Below, one piece after another: positions 44,178-51,862 of a stretch of DNA of 56,395 nucleotides. The translations under genes were made by a program, and so were the position numbers. Numbering within the stretch: the stretch's first letter is position 1; the number at the start of each line of letters is the position of its first letter. The notes under the pieces were generated by a model. The model did no database searches and was not told the DNA's origin. It saw only the letters and a list, made by a program, of their open reading frames with translations. The DNA is from an uncultured Eggerthellaceae bacterium. Lineage in GTDB: Bacteria > Actinomycetota > Coriobacteriia > Coriobacteriales > Eggerthellaceae. The stretch lies in assembly GCA_947650915.1 (NCBI GenBank), contig CANSWY010000010.1:1-56395 (forward strand), in the 5' to 3' direction.

Positions 44178-44783
44178 TCAGGGCCTGTCTATGTAGAGCG
44201 TCTGCGCGATCACGTCGGCGATGACAGCGTCATCTGCATCGGGGTGATTGCGCAGATACCCGATCACACCGAGCACGAGCACGTAGAACGTCTCATACAG
44301 GTGTTCGATCCTCACCTCGTGGAGCTTGCGGTAGTCCGCCACCGTGTGTTCGATCATGTGGGTGGCGATGTGGTGCGTGACGCGGTTCACGAATTCCAAG
44401 TACAGCGCCGAATTCTCCTTGGAGGTGAGCGCAGCGTGCAGGGAGCTGTTCTCGAAGAGCCCCACGCGGAGCAGCTTCACCACCGAGAGCAGCGCGTCGT
44501 CTATCTGGCCTTCCTGGCGCTCAGCGTCCCAGAACGAGAGTGCTTCGATGTATTCGGCCACCAGCGAATCCAGCACGGCCAGCGTGAGCTCGTCCTTGTC
44601 CTTGAAGTAGTGGTAGAACAGCGACCGCGTGACCCCCACGCGGTCGGCGATGTCCTGCACGGACGTCTTGGAAAGTCCCTTTTCCTCATACAGGTCACGC
44701 GCGGCTTCGATGAGCTCTGCACGGCGAACGGCGGCCTTCGTGGGCTTGTCCTGAGGGCGGATGTCTTGGTTGCGATCCGTCAC
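44178..44783 (-). CDS. TetR family transcriptional regulator
   Basis: A 201-residue one-component repressor. The N-terminal helix-turn-helix domain (about 18-65) reads AAVRRAELIEAARDLYEEKGLSKTSVQDIADRVGVTRSLFYHYFKDKDEL, given here only as recognition: the turn GVTRSLFYHYF is the TetR hallmark. The remaining residues are helical, as in ligand-binding domains. The GTG start is not well supported by a ribosome site. It lies directly upstream of the membrane-protein gene. Two palindromes built on TTGACG/CGTCAA lie 55-95 bp upstream of its start codon and are its likely operators. Confidence 0.9.
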   Translation of the reverse strand: MTDRNQDIRPQDKPTKAAVRRAELIEAARDLYEEKGLSKTSVQDIADRVGVTRSLFYHYFKDKDELTLAVLDSLVAEYIEALSFWDAERQEGQIDDALLSVVKLLRVGLFENSSLHAALTSKENSALYLEFVNRVTHHIATHMIEHTVADYRKLHEVRIEHLYETFYVLVLGVIGYLRNHPDADDAVIADVIAQTLYIDRP

Positions 44784-44837
44784 GTCCGAGCCGTTCTCTT
44801 CGGGGGCTTGACCTTATGTCCGCCAAGGTATCTCTGC

Positions 44838-44854
44838 ATTGACGGAGCGTCAAT
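44838..44854. promoter_or_regulatory. TetR-type operator palindrome 1
   Basis: A perfect 17-bp palindrome, ATTGACG-GAG-CGTCAAT, 55 bp upstream of the tetR start. Its right half provides a TTGACG -35-like hexamer on the minus strand, with TACCTT 17 bp further on as a weak -10. Binding here would block the promoter. Confidence 0.65.
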
Positions 44855-44861
44855 GAACAGA

Positions 44862-44878
44862 ATTGACATATCGTCAAC
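44862..44878. promoter_or_regulatory. TetR-type operator palindrome 2
   Basis: An imperfect palindrome, TTGACATATCGTCAA, sharing the TTGAC/GTCAA arms with palindrome 1; the centres are 24 bp apart. A further CGTCAA half-site lies at about 44899-44904. Tandem operators suggest cooperative autorepression. Confidence 0.6.
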
Positions 44879-44918
44879 ATGAGAGAGCACCGTTGCCATC
44901 ACGTCAACCCAGACCGGG

Positions 44919-45027
44919 ATGTGCAAAAGGGACGTTCCAAATTGCACCTGCGTGGTTGACCGATGTGCAAAAGGGACGTCCCTTTTGCACATCCGCATCG
45001 CCTTTCCTATGTGCGATCTGCGTTTGT
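44919..45027. repeat. PR32 array, locus 12 with collapsed palindrome (after ftsW)
   Basis: A left copy is followed by a perfect 32-bp palindrome at 44962-44993 (arms GATGTGCAAAAGGGAC and its exact complement, meeting at the GACGTC centre), where the spacer and half of each arm have been lost. A trailing half-copy (CCTATGTGCGATCTGCG) ends near 45027, 6 bp from the ftsW stop. Confidence 0.88.
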
Positions 45028-45032
45028 CAGGG

Positions 45033-46214
45033 TCAGCGGTTGCGGATGACTTTCAGGTCGTCTCGGGCGCGGTCGTAGGCAGGGTCAGGGGCGGAGGCAT
45101 GCTGCACGGACAGGATCAGGCCCACGATCATGAGCGATGAGATGACCGACGTGCCGCCGGATGAGATGAACGGAAGGGGCTTTCCCGTGGTGGGCAGCAC
45201 CCCGATGGCGCACCCGATGTTCAGAAACGCCTGGAACACCAGCATGATGGCGCAGCCGCCCGCGATCATGGCGCCCAGATTGTCCGGCGCCCCCTGCGAT
45301 ATGCGCAAGGACATGACCAGGAACAGCAGGAACAGCCCGATCACGAATAGAGCGCCCACCATCCCCATCTCCTCCCCCAGCACGGCGAAGATGAAGTCCG
45401 AATCAGATGCGAAAAGGTACTGGTACTTCTCGTGCGAGCTGCCGATGCCCATGCCGAACAGGCCGCCTTCGGCGAGCGCATAATAGGCGCGGATGATGTT
45501 GTAGCCCGAACCCAGGCCGCCCTGGCCGTCGTTCCACGGATCCAGGTACACCAGACGGTTCGACCGGTAGCCCGAACCCAGCATGCCGCCCAGCACGGCC
45601 AGCGCGCCCAGCGCCGCGATGGCCACCAACGACCACGCCGGGAAACCGCCGATCCAGAGCACGGCGAAGATGCCGATGGCGCAGATGAGCGTGGTCCCCA
45701 TGTCGGACTGCGTGACGAACATGAAGGCCAGAGGCACCGCGATCAGCAGCAGCAGTTCGATGACCGTGGTGCGGAAGTCTATCTCTTCGATCTGGAACCG
45801 ATGCGCGATGCGGATGGTCATGAGCAGAAGCGCAACCTTGATGAATTCTGAGGGCTGCATGCCCACCGGACCGATGTAGAGCCAGCGCTTCGCGCCGTTC
45901 ACTTCCGTACCGGCCACGAACGTGAGCAGAAGGAGCACCATGCAGAATCCCCAGAAGAGCCACGTGAGCTGCCCCGCCCAGGCGTGGTACGGGATCAGCC
46001 GCCAGATGACGATGGCCGCCACCGTGCCGATGGCCACATAGGCCGCCTGGCCGATCACGTCATCATAGGGGTTCTTCCCAGCAGCCGCCAGATCGGCGGA
46101 GGTGGCAGAGAACACCATCAACAGCCCGATGACCACCAACGCGAACACGGATGCCATGAGCAGAATGGCCGCCATCCTCGTTTCGGTGACGGGCTTCGCA
46201 CCGCGGCGCGGCAT
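45033..46214 (-). CDS. ftsW: peptidoglycan glycosyltransferase FtsW (SEDS family)
   Basis: A 393-residue SEDS polymerase of septal peptidoglycan with about 10 membrane helices. Signatures are LMVFSATSADLA in TM1, MQPSEFIKVALLL, GIGSSHEKYQYLFASDSDFIFAVLGEE, and NIGCAIGVLPTTGKPLPFISSGGTS, which includes the Pro/Gly-rich substrate loop. The ATG at 46214 shares one base with the murD stop (TGATG); the longer frame upstream overlaps murD and is rejected. It is the last dcw gene in the window; the usual murG, murC and ftsQ do not follow it. A PR32 array comes next. Confidence 0.95.
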   Translation of the reverse strand: MPRRGAKPVTETRMAAILLMASVFALVVIGLLMVFSATSADLAAAGKNPYDDVIGQAAYVAIGTVAAIVIWRLIPYHAWAGQLTWLFWGFCMVLLLLTFVAGTEVNGAKRWLYIGPVGMQPSEFIKVALLLMTIRIAHRFQIEEIDFRTTVIELLLLIAVPLAFMFVTQSDMGTTLICAIGIFAVLWIGGFPAWSLVAIAALGALAVLGGMLGSGYRSNRLVYLDPWNDGQGGLGSGYNIIRAYYALAEGGLFGMGIGSSHEKYQYLFASDSDFIFAVLGEEMGMVGALFVIGLFLLFLVMSLRISQGAPDNLGAMIAGGCAIMLVFQAFLNIGCAIGVLPTTGKPLPFISSGGTSVISSLMIVGLILSVQHASAPDPAYDRARDDLKVIRNR

Positions 46215-47728
46215 CAGCAGCGCCCTTCGCCTGGCGCGGCCGCCAGCGCGGCCACCTTGTCCTTGAAATGCTGCCCACGCTCTTCGAAGCAGGAGAATTC
46301 GTCGAACGAGGCGCAAGCGGGAGAGAGCAGCACCACCGAACCCGGGCGCACCAAACCCACGGCCGCTTGGAAGGCTTCATCGAACGTGCGGGCGCGCACC
46401 ACGTGCAGACGCCCGTCATCGGCCGCTGCGAACGCCGCTTCGAAGCGCTCCGCCGCTTCCCCGAACACCACCACGGCTTCCGCATGCTCCTGGCAGGCTG
46501 CCACCAAAGCGTCCAAGGGACCCATCTTGTCCCGGCCGCCCAAGAGCGCCACCAGCGGACGGCCCGGGAACGCCGCCAGCGCCACCAGCGTGGCATCCAC
46601 GTTCGTGGCCTTGGAATCATTGTAGAAACCAATGCCGTCCACCGTGCCCGCCGGTTCGATCCGATGCTCGAGCGGCTTGAACGCGGACAGCGCGTCCGCC
46701 ACATCCACGCCGTCCGCCCCCAGCGCAAGGGCTGCCGCTGATGCCGCCAGCGCGTTCACCACGTTGTGCGGCCCCTTGACCTGGAGCGCATCAGATGGAG
46801 CCAGGACGTATTCGCCTTCATGGAAGGCCACGTGCAGATGCCCCGCCCCGTCAAGGAACGCGGCGTTCTGAGCGCCGCAGGCCTGGCGCATGTCCGCCGA
46901 GATGCCCGCCTTCGCGCCCACCGGGATGTAGGAGAAGCCGCTCTTCTCAGGCGCGCGGCGCAACCGGCGCACCTGTTCGCGGGACACGTCGTTCACGGCA
47001 TCCAGCACGGCCACGCCGCCTGCGTCCTCCAGGTTGTGCAGCATGTTCCACTTGGCGTCAGCATAGGCTTCCATGCTGCCGTGCCACGCCAGGTGGTCAG
47101 GGGTCACCCCCAAGAACACGCCCACATCCGGCGTGAACCGGCGAATGGAGGCCAGCTGGTAGGAGGACACCTCCGCCACGTAGACGCGCCGGCCCGAAGG
47201 CGGGCACGCGCCTGCCAGCACGTCTGCGCCCACCGCATGGATGCACGCATCTCCGATGTTGCCGCAGGCCTTCGCCGCGAAACCGGCCGCATCCAGCAGA
47301 TGCTCCAGCAGCGCGGTGGTGGTGGTCTTCCCGTTCGTGCCCGTGATGCCCACCCAGAGCGCATCCGCCGGGCTTTCGCGCCACGCCAGCTCCACTTCGC
47401 TGATGAGCTCTTCGCTGGCATCCTGGCCGCTGAGGTAGAACGCAGAGGATTCCGGGATGCCCGGGCTTGCGATGCAGAGGTGGAACGCGCCTTCCACCTT
47501 CTCAGACTCCACGATGCGCGCACCCGCCCGAGCCAGGGCCTGCGCAGCCGCGTCCGCGGCACCGGCGGTTCCCGTGAACACCGTGAGCGAGGACACGCGC
47601 CCGGCAGCCTGCGCCAGCAGGTATTCCGCCACGGCGCGGCCGGACACGCCCAGCCCCAGCATGCACACGTCCCCCAGCTGGCACGGGGCGTGCTTGCGCC
47701 CCCTGAGCATGGCCGGCGCCCCGGTCAT
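46214..47728 (-). CDS. murD: UDP-N-acetylmuramoyl-L-alanine--D-glutamate ligase
   Basis: A 504-residue ATP-dependent ligase adding D-Glu to UDP-MurNAc-L-Ala. The N-terminal Rossmann domain has MLGLGVSGRAVAEYLL. The central domain has the P-loop ITGTNGKTTTTALLEHLL (about 131), with NIGD and the carbamylated-Lys region. The C-terminal domain holds FYNDSKATNVDAT and ALLGGRDKMGP, and ends with a SPACASFDEFSCFEERG motif. Length exceeds the common 440-460 by about 45 residues, due to an N-terminal leader and internal Ala-rich loops. The start at 47728 forms an ATGA overlap with the mraY stop. Confidence 0.96.
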   Translation of the reverse strand: MTGAPAMLRGRKHAPCQLGDVCMLGLGVSGRAVAEYLLAQAAGRVSSLTVFTGTAGAADAAAQALARAGARIVESEKVEGAFHLCIASPGIPESSAFYLSGQDASEELISEVELAWRESPADALWVGITGTNGKTTTTALLEHLLDAAGFAAKACGNIGDACIHAVGADVLAGACPPSGRRVYVAEVSSYQLASIRRFTPDVGVFLGVTPDHLAWHGSMEAYADAKWNMLHNLEDAGGVAVLDAVNDVSREQVRRLRRAPEKSGFSYIPVGAKAGISADMRQACGAQNAAFLDGAGHLHVAFHEGEYVLAPSDALQVKGPHNVVNALAASAAALALGADGVDVADALSAFKPLEHRIEPAGTVDGIGFYNDSKATNVDATLVALAAFPGRPLVALLGGRDKMGPLDALVAACQEHAEAVVVFGEAAERFEAAFAAADDGRLHVVRARTFDEAFQAAVGLVRPGSVVLLSPACASFDEFSCFEERGQHFKDKVAALAAAPGEGRC

Positions 47729-48774
47729 GCCACCACCAGCGAAGAGGAGAAGTACAGCACGAACCCGCAGGCGGCCAGAAGCCCGGAGATGATCCAGAAC
47801 CGCACGACCACCTTCGTTTCGCTCCAGCCCTTCTTCTCGAAATGGTGATGCAGCGGTGCCATGAGGAACACCCGCCTGCCCGTGCGCTGGAAGTGCGCCA
47901 CCTGGATCATGACGGAGAGCGCCTCGGCCACGAACAGGCCGCCGATGATGATGACCAGAAACTCCGTCTTGGTGACCACGGCCAGACATCCCAGCGCTTG
48001 CCCCAGCGCCAAGGAGCCCGTGTCGCCCATGAAGATGTCAGCCGGGTGCGAATTGAACCAAAGGAAGCCAACGCACGCGCCTGCGATGGCCGCGGAGAAG
48101 ATGGCCGGCTCCAGCAGGTTCTGACGGAACGCGATGGCCGCCATCACGATCATGACCATCATGACCGTGCCGGATGCCAAGCCGTCCAGCCCGTCCGTCA
48201 GGTTCACCGCGTTCGAAAGGCCCATCAGCAAGATGAGGCAGAAGATGACGTAGAGCCACGGAATGGAAAGGAACCGCCCCTCCCCCAACGGGATGACCGT
48301 GGTCAGCACGCCCAGATCCAGTTCGCAGATGAACGGGATGTCCACCACCGGGCTCACATCCAAGATGTTCACCGCGCAGAGGATGAAGGCCAAGGATATG
48401 AGGAACTGGCAGGCCAGCTTCGCCTTGGGCGTGAGGCCCAACGAACGCGCGTGCGCGATGGAAGAGATGTCATCCACCAGGCCCACCACGCCCGTGAGCA
48501 GGACCGCGGCCAGGAGCAGGTACGTTTCCGGATCCGGGACGCCCACAGCGAACGACGCTGCGGCAACCGCCAGCAGCATGACGATGCCGCCCATAGTGGG
48601 GGTGCCGCTCTTCACCAGGTGCGTCTGCGGGCCGTCGTCACGCACCTGCTGGCCCAAGTGCTCCCGCTTCAGGATCTTGATGAGCACCGGCGTGAGCAGC
48701 AAGGTGACCACGATGCCGATGAGCACCGCCATGAACACCAAGAAGGTGGGGAAATGTTCGAAGTAGGAGAACAT
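47725..48774 (-). CDS. mraY: phospho-N-acetylmuramoyl-pentapeptide-transferase
   Basis: A 349-residue enzyme forming lipid I at the membrane, with about 10 helices. Visible motifs are the KSGTPTMGG cytoplasmic loop, GLVDDISSIAHARSLGLTPKAK (Asp-Asp site), NLTDGLDGLASGT, the FMGDTGSLALGQ loop, and the HHHFEKKGWSETK signature at the C-terminus. It overlaps both murF (one base, TGATG) and murD (4 bp). Confidence 0.97.
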   Translation of the reverse strand: MFSYFEHFPTFLVFMAVLIGIVVTLLLTPVLIKILKREHLGQQVRDDGPQTHLVKSGTPTMGGIVMLLAVAAASFAVGVPDPETYLLLAAVLLTGVVGLVDDISSIAHARSLGLTPKAKLACQFLISLAFILCAVNILDVSPVVDIPFICELDLGVLTTVIPLGEGRFLSIPWLYVIFCLILLMGLSNAVNLTDGLDGLASGTVMMVMIVMAAIAFRQNLLEPAIFSAAIAGACVGFLWFNSHPADIFMGDTGSLALGQALGCLAVVTKTEFLVIIIGGLFVAEALSVMIQVAHFQRTGRRVFLMAPLHHHFEKKGWSETKVVVRFWIISGLLAACGFVLYFSSSLVVA

Positions 48775-50270
48775 CAGCTGGCAAGCCCTTCCGCCAGGCG
48801 CGTGAGGCCCATGAAATTGGATGCCTTCACCAGCACCACGTCATCCGGCCCGAGCGTGCCTTCCAAGCGCTCCAGTGCGCCGCCGATGGAACCGACGCAA
48901 GTGATGGCCGCCTCATCCATGCCGGCCTTCCGGGCGCCTTCGGCGATCAGGCGCGCCAGTCGGCCCACGCAGATGAGCTGATCCACTTTGCCCTCTGCCA
49001 CGGAACGCCCCACGCTCAGATGCCCCGCCTCTTCCCCGGCACCCAGCTCTCCCATGTCTCCCAGCACCACCCAGCGCACACCCGCCACCTCCATGGATGA
49101 CAGGAGCGCCAAGGATGCGCGCATGGAATCAGGGCTGGCGTTGTAGGCGTCGTTGATGATGAGGAACCCTTCGCGGCCGCGAAGCATCTCCTGGCGCCCC
49201 GCCTCTGCCACGGATGAGCCCAGCGCCTCCGCGATGGCCTGCGGGCCGATGCCCGCCGCGCGCCCCACGGCCGCCGCCGCCAGCGCGTTCGCCACGTTGT
49301 GCGCCCCGCTGAGCGCCAGCTTCACCGGCACCCGTTCGGTGTCCGGCTCCATATCGAACAGCGTGGGAGCCGCGTCCGTGTCCGCCCGGAAGCCCCGGAA
49401 GCACAGGGTGAATGCCGGGCGCCCTTCGGCATCCAGCGCGACGTCTTCGGCCCACACCTGCTGTGCGGGCGCGCCCTCCTGCCCCGCTTCGGGCTTCGCA
49501 TTGTAGGCGCACACGGACACGTTGCGCGCGTCCAGCCGAGCGGTCTCCGCTAGGAAGGGCGTGAACGCATCGGCGCCGTTCAAGAACGCGCGGCCGGTGC
49601 CGTCCGGAAGCTCTTCTAAAAGCTCCGCCTTCGCCCGCGCGATGTTCTCCTGGCTGCCCAGCATCTCCAGATGGGATTCGCCCACGTTCGTGACGACACC
49701 CCAGGCCGGGCGCGCCATGCGGCAGAGGAACCGGATCTGGCCCGGGCCGTCCATGCCCATCTCCATGACCACGGCTTCGTCCGTGGGTTCTGCGGCCAGG
49801 AGCGTGAGCGGGCCGCCCAGCTCATTGTTCTGGTTGCCGCGGGTGGCGCAGGTGCGGAACGTGGATGCCAGCACGTCGCGGGTGAGGTTCTTGGTGGTGG
49901 TCTTGCCCACCGATCCGGTGACGGCCACCACGTTCGCGCTCAGATGCGAACGCCATTCGCGCGCCAGGTCCGCCACCGCGTGCTCGGTGTTCGGCACCTG
50001 GATGACGGCCGCGCCCAGCTCACGCGCCAAGAGCAGGCACTTCTCATCCAGAGGCTCAGACACCAGCGCGCCGCGCGCCCCCGCGCGCAGGGCCGCGTCC
50101 ACGAACGCGTGGCCGTCCACGCGTTCCCCCTGGATGGCCACGTACAGGTCCCCCGCGGACACGTCCCGCGAATCCAACGTGACGCCGATGAGCACCTCGG
50201 CTGCATCGATGGGCTCTGCCAGGAACTGGCCGCCCGTGGCCTGCACGATCTGCTTCGCGTTCAGCCTCAC
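48774..50270 (-). CDS. murF: UDP-N-acetylmuramoyl-tripeptide--D-alanyl-D-alanine ligase
   Basis: A 498-residue ligase adding D-Ala-D-Ala to the muramyl tripeptide. The P-loop is VTGSVGKTTTKNL (about residue 118). ATRGNQNNELGGPLTLL, VMEMGMDGPGQIRF and SGAHNVANALAA follow, and the C-terminal domain has INDAYNASPDSMRASL. The GTG start gives a GTGA overlap with murE. The length is slightly above the common 450-470, with an Ala-rich insertion around residues 255-310. It acts with alr (20455), which supplies D-Ala. Confidence 0.96.
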   Translation of the reverse strand: MRLNAKQIVQATGGQFLAEPIDAAEVLIGVTLDSRDVSAGDLYVAIQGERVDGHAFVDAALRAGARGALVSEPLDEKCLLLARELGAAVIQVPNTEHAVADLAREWRSHLSANVVAVTGSVGKTTTKNLTRDVLASTFRTCATRGNQNNELGGPLTLLAAEPTDEAVVMEMGMDGPGQIRFLCRMARPAWGVVTNVGESHLEMLGSQENIARAKAELLEELPDGTGRAFLNGADAFTPFLAETARLDARNVSVCAYNAKPEAGQEGAPAQQVWAEDVALDAEGRPAFTLCFRGFRADTDAAPTLFDMEPDTERVPVKLALSGAHNVANALAAAAVGRAAGIGPQAIAEALGSSVAEAGRQEMLRGREGFLIINDAYNASPDSMRASLALLSSMEVAGVRWVVLGDMGELGAGEEAGHLSVGRSVAEGKVDQLICVGRLARLIAEGARKAGMDEAAITCVGSIGGALERLEGTLGPDDVVLVKASNFMGLTRLAEGLAS

Positions 50271-51847
50271 CTGGCTTCCGCCCCCTCTTCCACCGCCCGC
50301 ATGAGCAGCGCGTAGGCCGCTTCTTCCACGTCATCGAAGAGCACGGTGTCGCGCCCGAACATCATCTTGTCCTCATGGCCGCGCCCGCAGATGAGCACGA
50401 TGTCCCCCGCGCGCGCCTCGTCCACCGCTGCGCGGATGGCGCGCTTGCGGTCAGCATCCGGGCGGACCTGAGGTGCCTCCCCCGCGAACGCTTCCGCCGG
50501 GAAAGCCGCCTTCACCTGGTCCAGCACATCCTGCACGCGTTCGCCGTGGGCGTTGTCGTTGGTGAGGAACACCACGTCCGCCGCAAGGGACGCCGCGGCC
50601 ATCTGCGCGCGCTTGCCGCGGTCGCGGTCCCCTTCGCAGCCGAACACCAGCAAGATGCGGCCGTCCGTGGCCTTGCGCGCAGATGCGATGACCTTCTCCA
50701 GCGCGTCCGGGGTGTGAGCGTAATCCACGAAGGTCATGAAGCCCGCGTCGGGGGCAACGTCCACGCGCTGCATGCGCCCGGGCGGGGGCGATGCCGTGGC
50801 GAAGGCCGCAGCAGCCGCCTCAGCCGGAACGCCCAGCGCCAGCGCACATCCCAGCGCCACCAGCACGTTTTCGGTGTTGTAGTCGCCCAGAAGGGAATGC
50901 TCCAGCGCCACTTCGTCCGGTATGTCCGGCACATCCTGCCCGTCCGCCGCCGCGGCCGCTGCGCCCTCGTCCCGCACGCGCAGCCCGGCCAGGCTCACGC
51001 GCATCCGCGTGAGCGCGCCCTCGCGCTCTACGTCCAGCAGGCGGATGGCGTCTTCGGTGCCCGTGCCCACCGTGATGACCTCATCCCCCGCCTCCGCACG
51101 CTCAGCGGCCAATTCTGCACCGGCATGCCCGAAGGTGGAGATGACGCGGATGGCGGGAAACGCCTCAGAGAACAGGAGCTTCTTCGCCGCGAAGTACTCT
51201 TCGAAGGTATGGTGGTAATCAAGATGGTCCTGGGTGATGTTCGTGAACGCCGTGACCGCGAAGCGCATGGCCCACGCGCGCCCCAGCGCCAGCGCGTGGG
51301 ACGACACCTCCATGGCCACGGCCTGGCAGCGCTCATCCCGCATGACGCTCAAGATGCGCTGCAGGTCAGCCGATTCAGGCGTGGTATGCGAACTGGGAAC
51401 CGGGCGTCCTGCCGCGCGCGAACCGCACGTGCCGATGATGCCGCACGGATGCCCGCAAGCCTGCAAGAGATGTTCCAGAAGGTAGGTGACCGTGGTCTTG
51501 CCGTTCGTGCCCGTGACGCCCACCACGTCCATGTCCGAAGAGGGCTGCCCATAGAACACGGCCGCCGCTTCAGCCAGCGCCCGGCGCGAATCAGCCACCA
51601 CCACTTCGGTGGCGCCCTTCAAATCCAGCGAATACAGCTGGCGTTCGCACACGATGACCGACGCCCCCGCATCCACCGCCTGCTGCGCGAACTCATGGCC
51701 GTCCACCACCGTGCCCACGATGCAGAAGAACGCGTCCCCCGGACGCACGTCCCGGCTGCTGTAGGCGATGCCAGCCACCTGGGCGTCCTCAGCACCGATG
51801 CAGACGTGGGGAATGTCAGCGAAGATGTCAGCGCAGCTTCTTGGCAT
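50267..51847 (-). CDS. murE: UDP-N-acetylmuramoyl-tripeptide synthetase MurE, atypical specificity motif
   Basis: A 526-residue ligase adding the third amino acid of the stem peptide. The P-loop GTNGKT is at 113-118. SSHTTPESADLQR, the Lys-carbamylation region, DHLDYHHTFEEYFAAK and CEGDRDRGKR are all present. The specificity position of meso-DAP enzymes (DNPR) reads DNAH here (431-434), within TNDNAHGER. The Arg that binds the DAP carboxylate is missing, and the lysine-type DNPx is not matched either. The diamino acid added is therefore uncertain. An Ala/Asp-rich loop (about 285-305) is inserted. The ATG has no clear ribosome site; pbp ends 15 bp upstream. Confidence 0.94.
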   Translation of the reverse strand: MPRSCADIFADIPHVCIGAEDAQVAGIAYSSRDVRPGDAFFCIVGTVVDGHEFAQQAVDAGASVIVCERQLYSLDLKGATEVVVADSRRALAEAAAVFYGQPSSDMDVVGVTGTNGKTTVTYLLEHLLQACGHPCGIIGTCGSRAAGRPVPSSHTTPESADLQRILSVMRDERCQAVAMEVSSHALALGRAWAMRFAVTAFTNITQDHLDYHHTFEEYFAAKKLLFSEAFPAIRVISTFGHAGAELAAERAEAGDEVITVGTGTEDAIRLLDVEREGALTRMRVSLAGLRVRDEGAAAAAADGQDVPDIPDEVALEHSLLGDYNTENVLVALGCALALGVPAEAAAAAFATASPPPGRMQRVDVAPDAGFMTFVDYAHTPDALEKVIASARKATDGRILLVFGCEGDRDRGKRAQMAAASLAADVVFLTNDNAHGERVQDVLDQVKAAFPAEAFAGEAPQVRPDADRKRAIRAAVDEARAGDIVLICGRGHEDKMMFGRDTVLFDDVEEAAYALLMRAVEEGAEAR

Positions 51848-51862
51848 GGGCTTGAATCACGC

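Noticed and set aside
40240-45032. tRNA or rRNA genes in intergenic gaps
   Set aside because: No cloverleaf-like arms or TTCGA-loop contexts were recognised in the gaps; they are filled by PR32 arrays, hairpins and regulatory sites.
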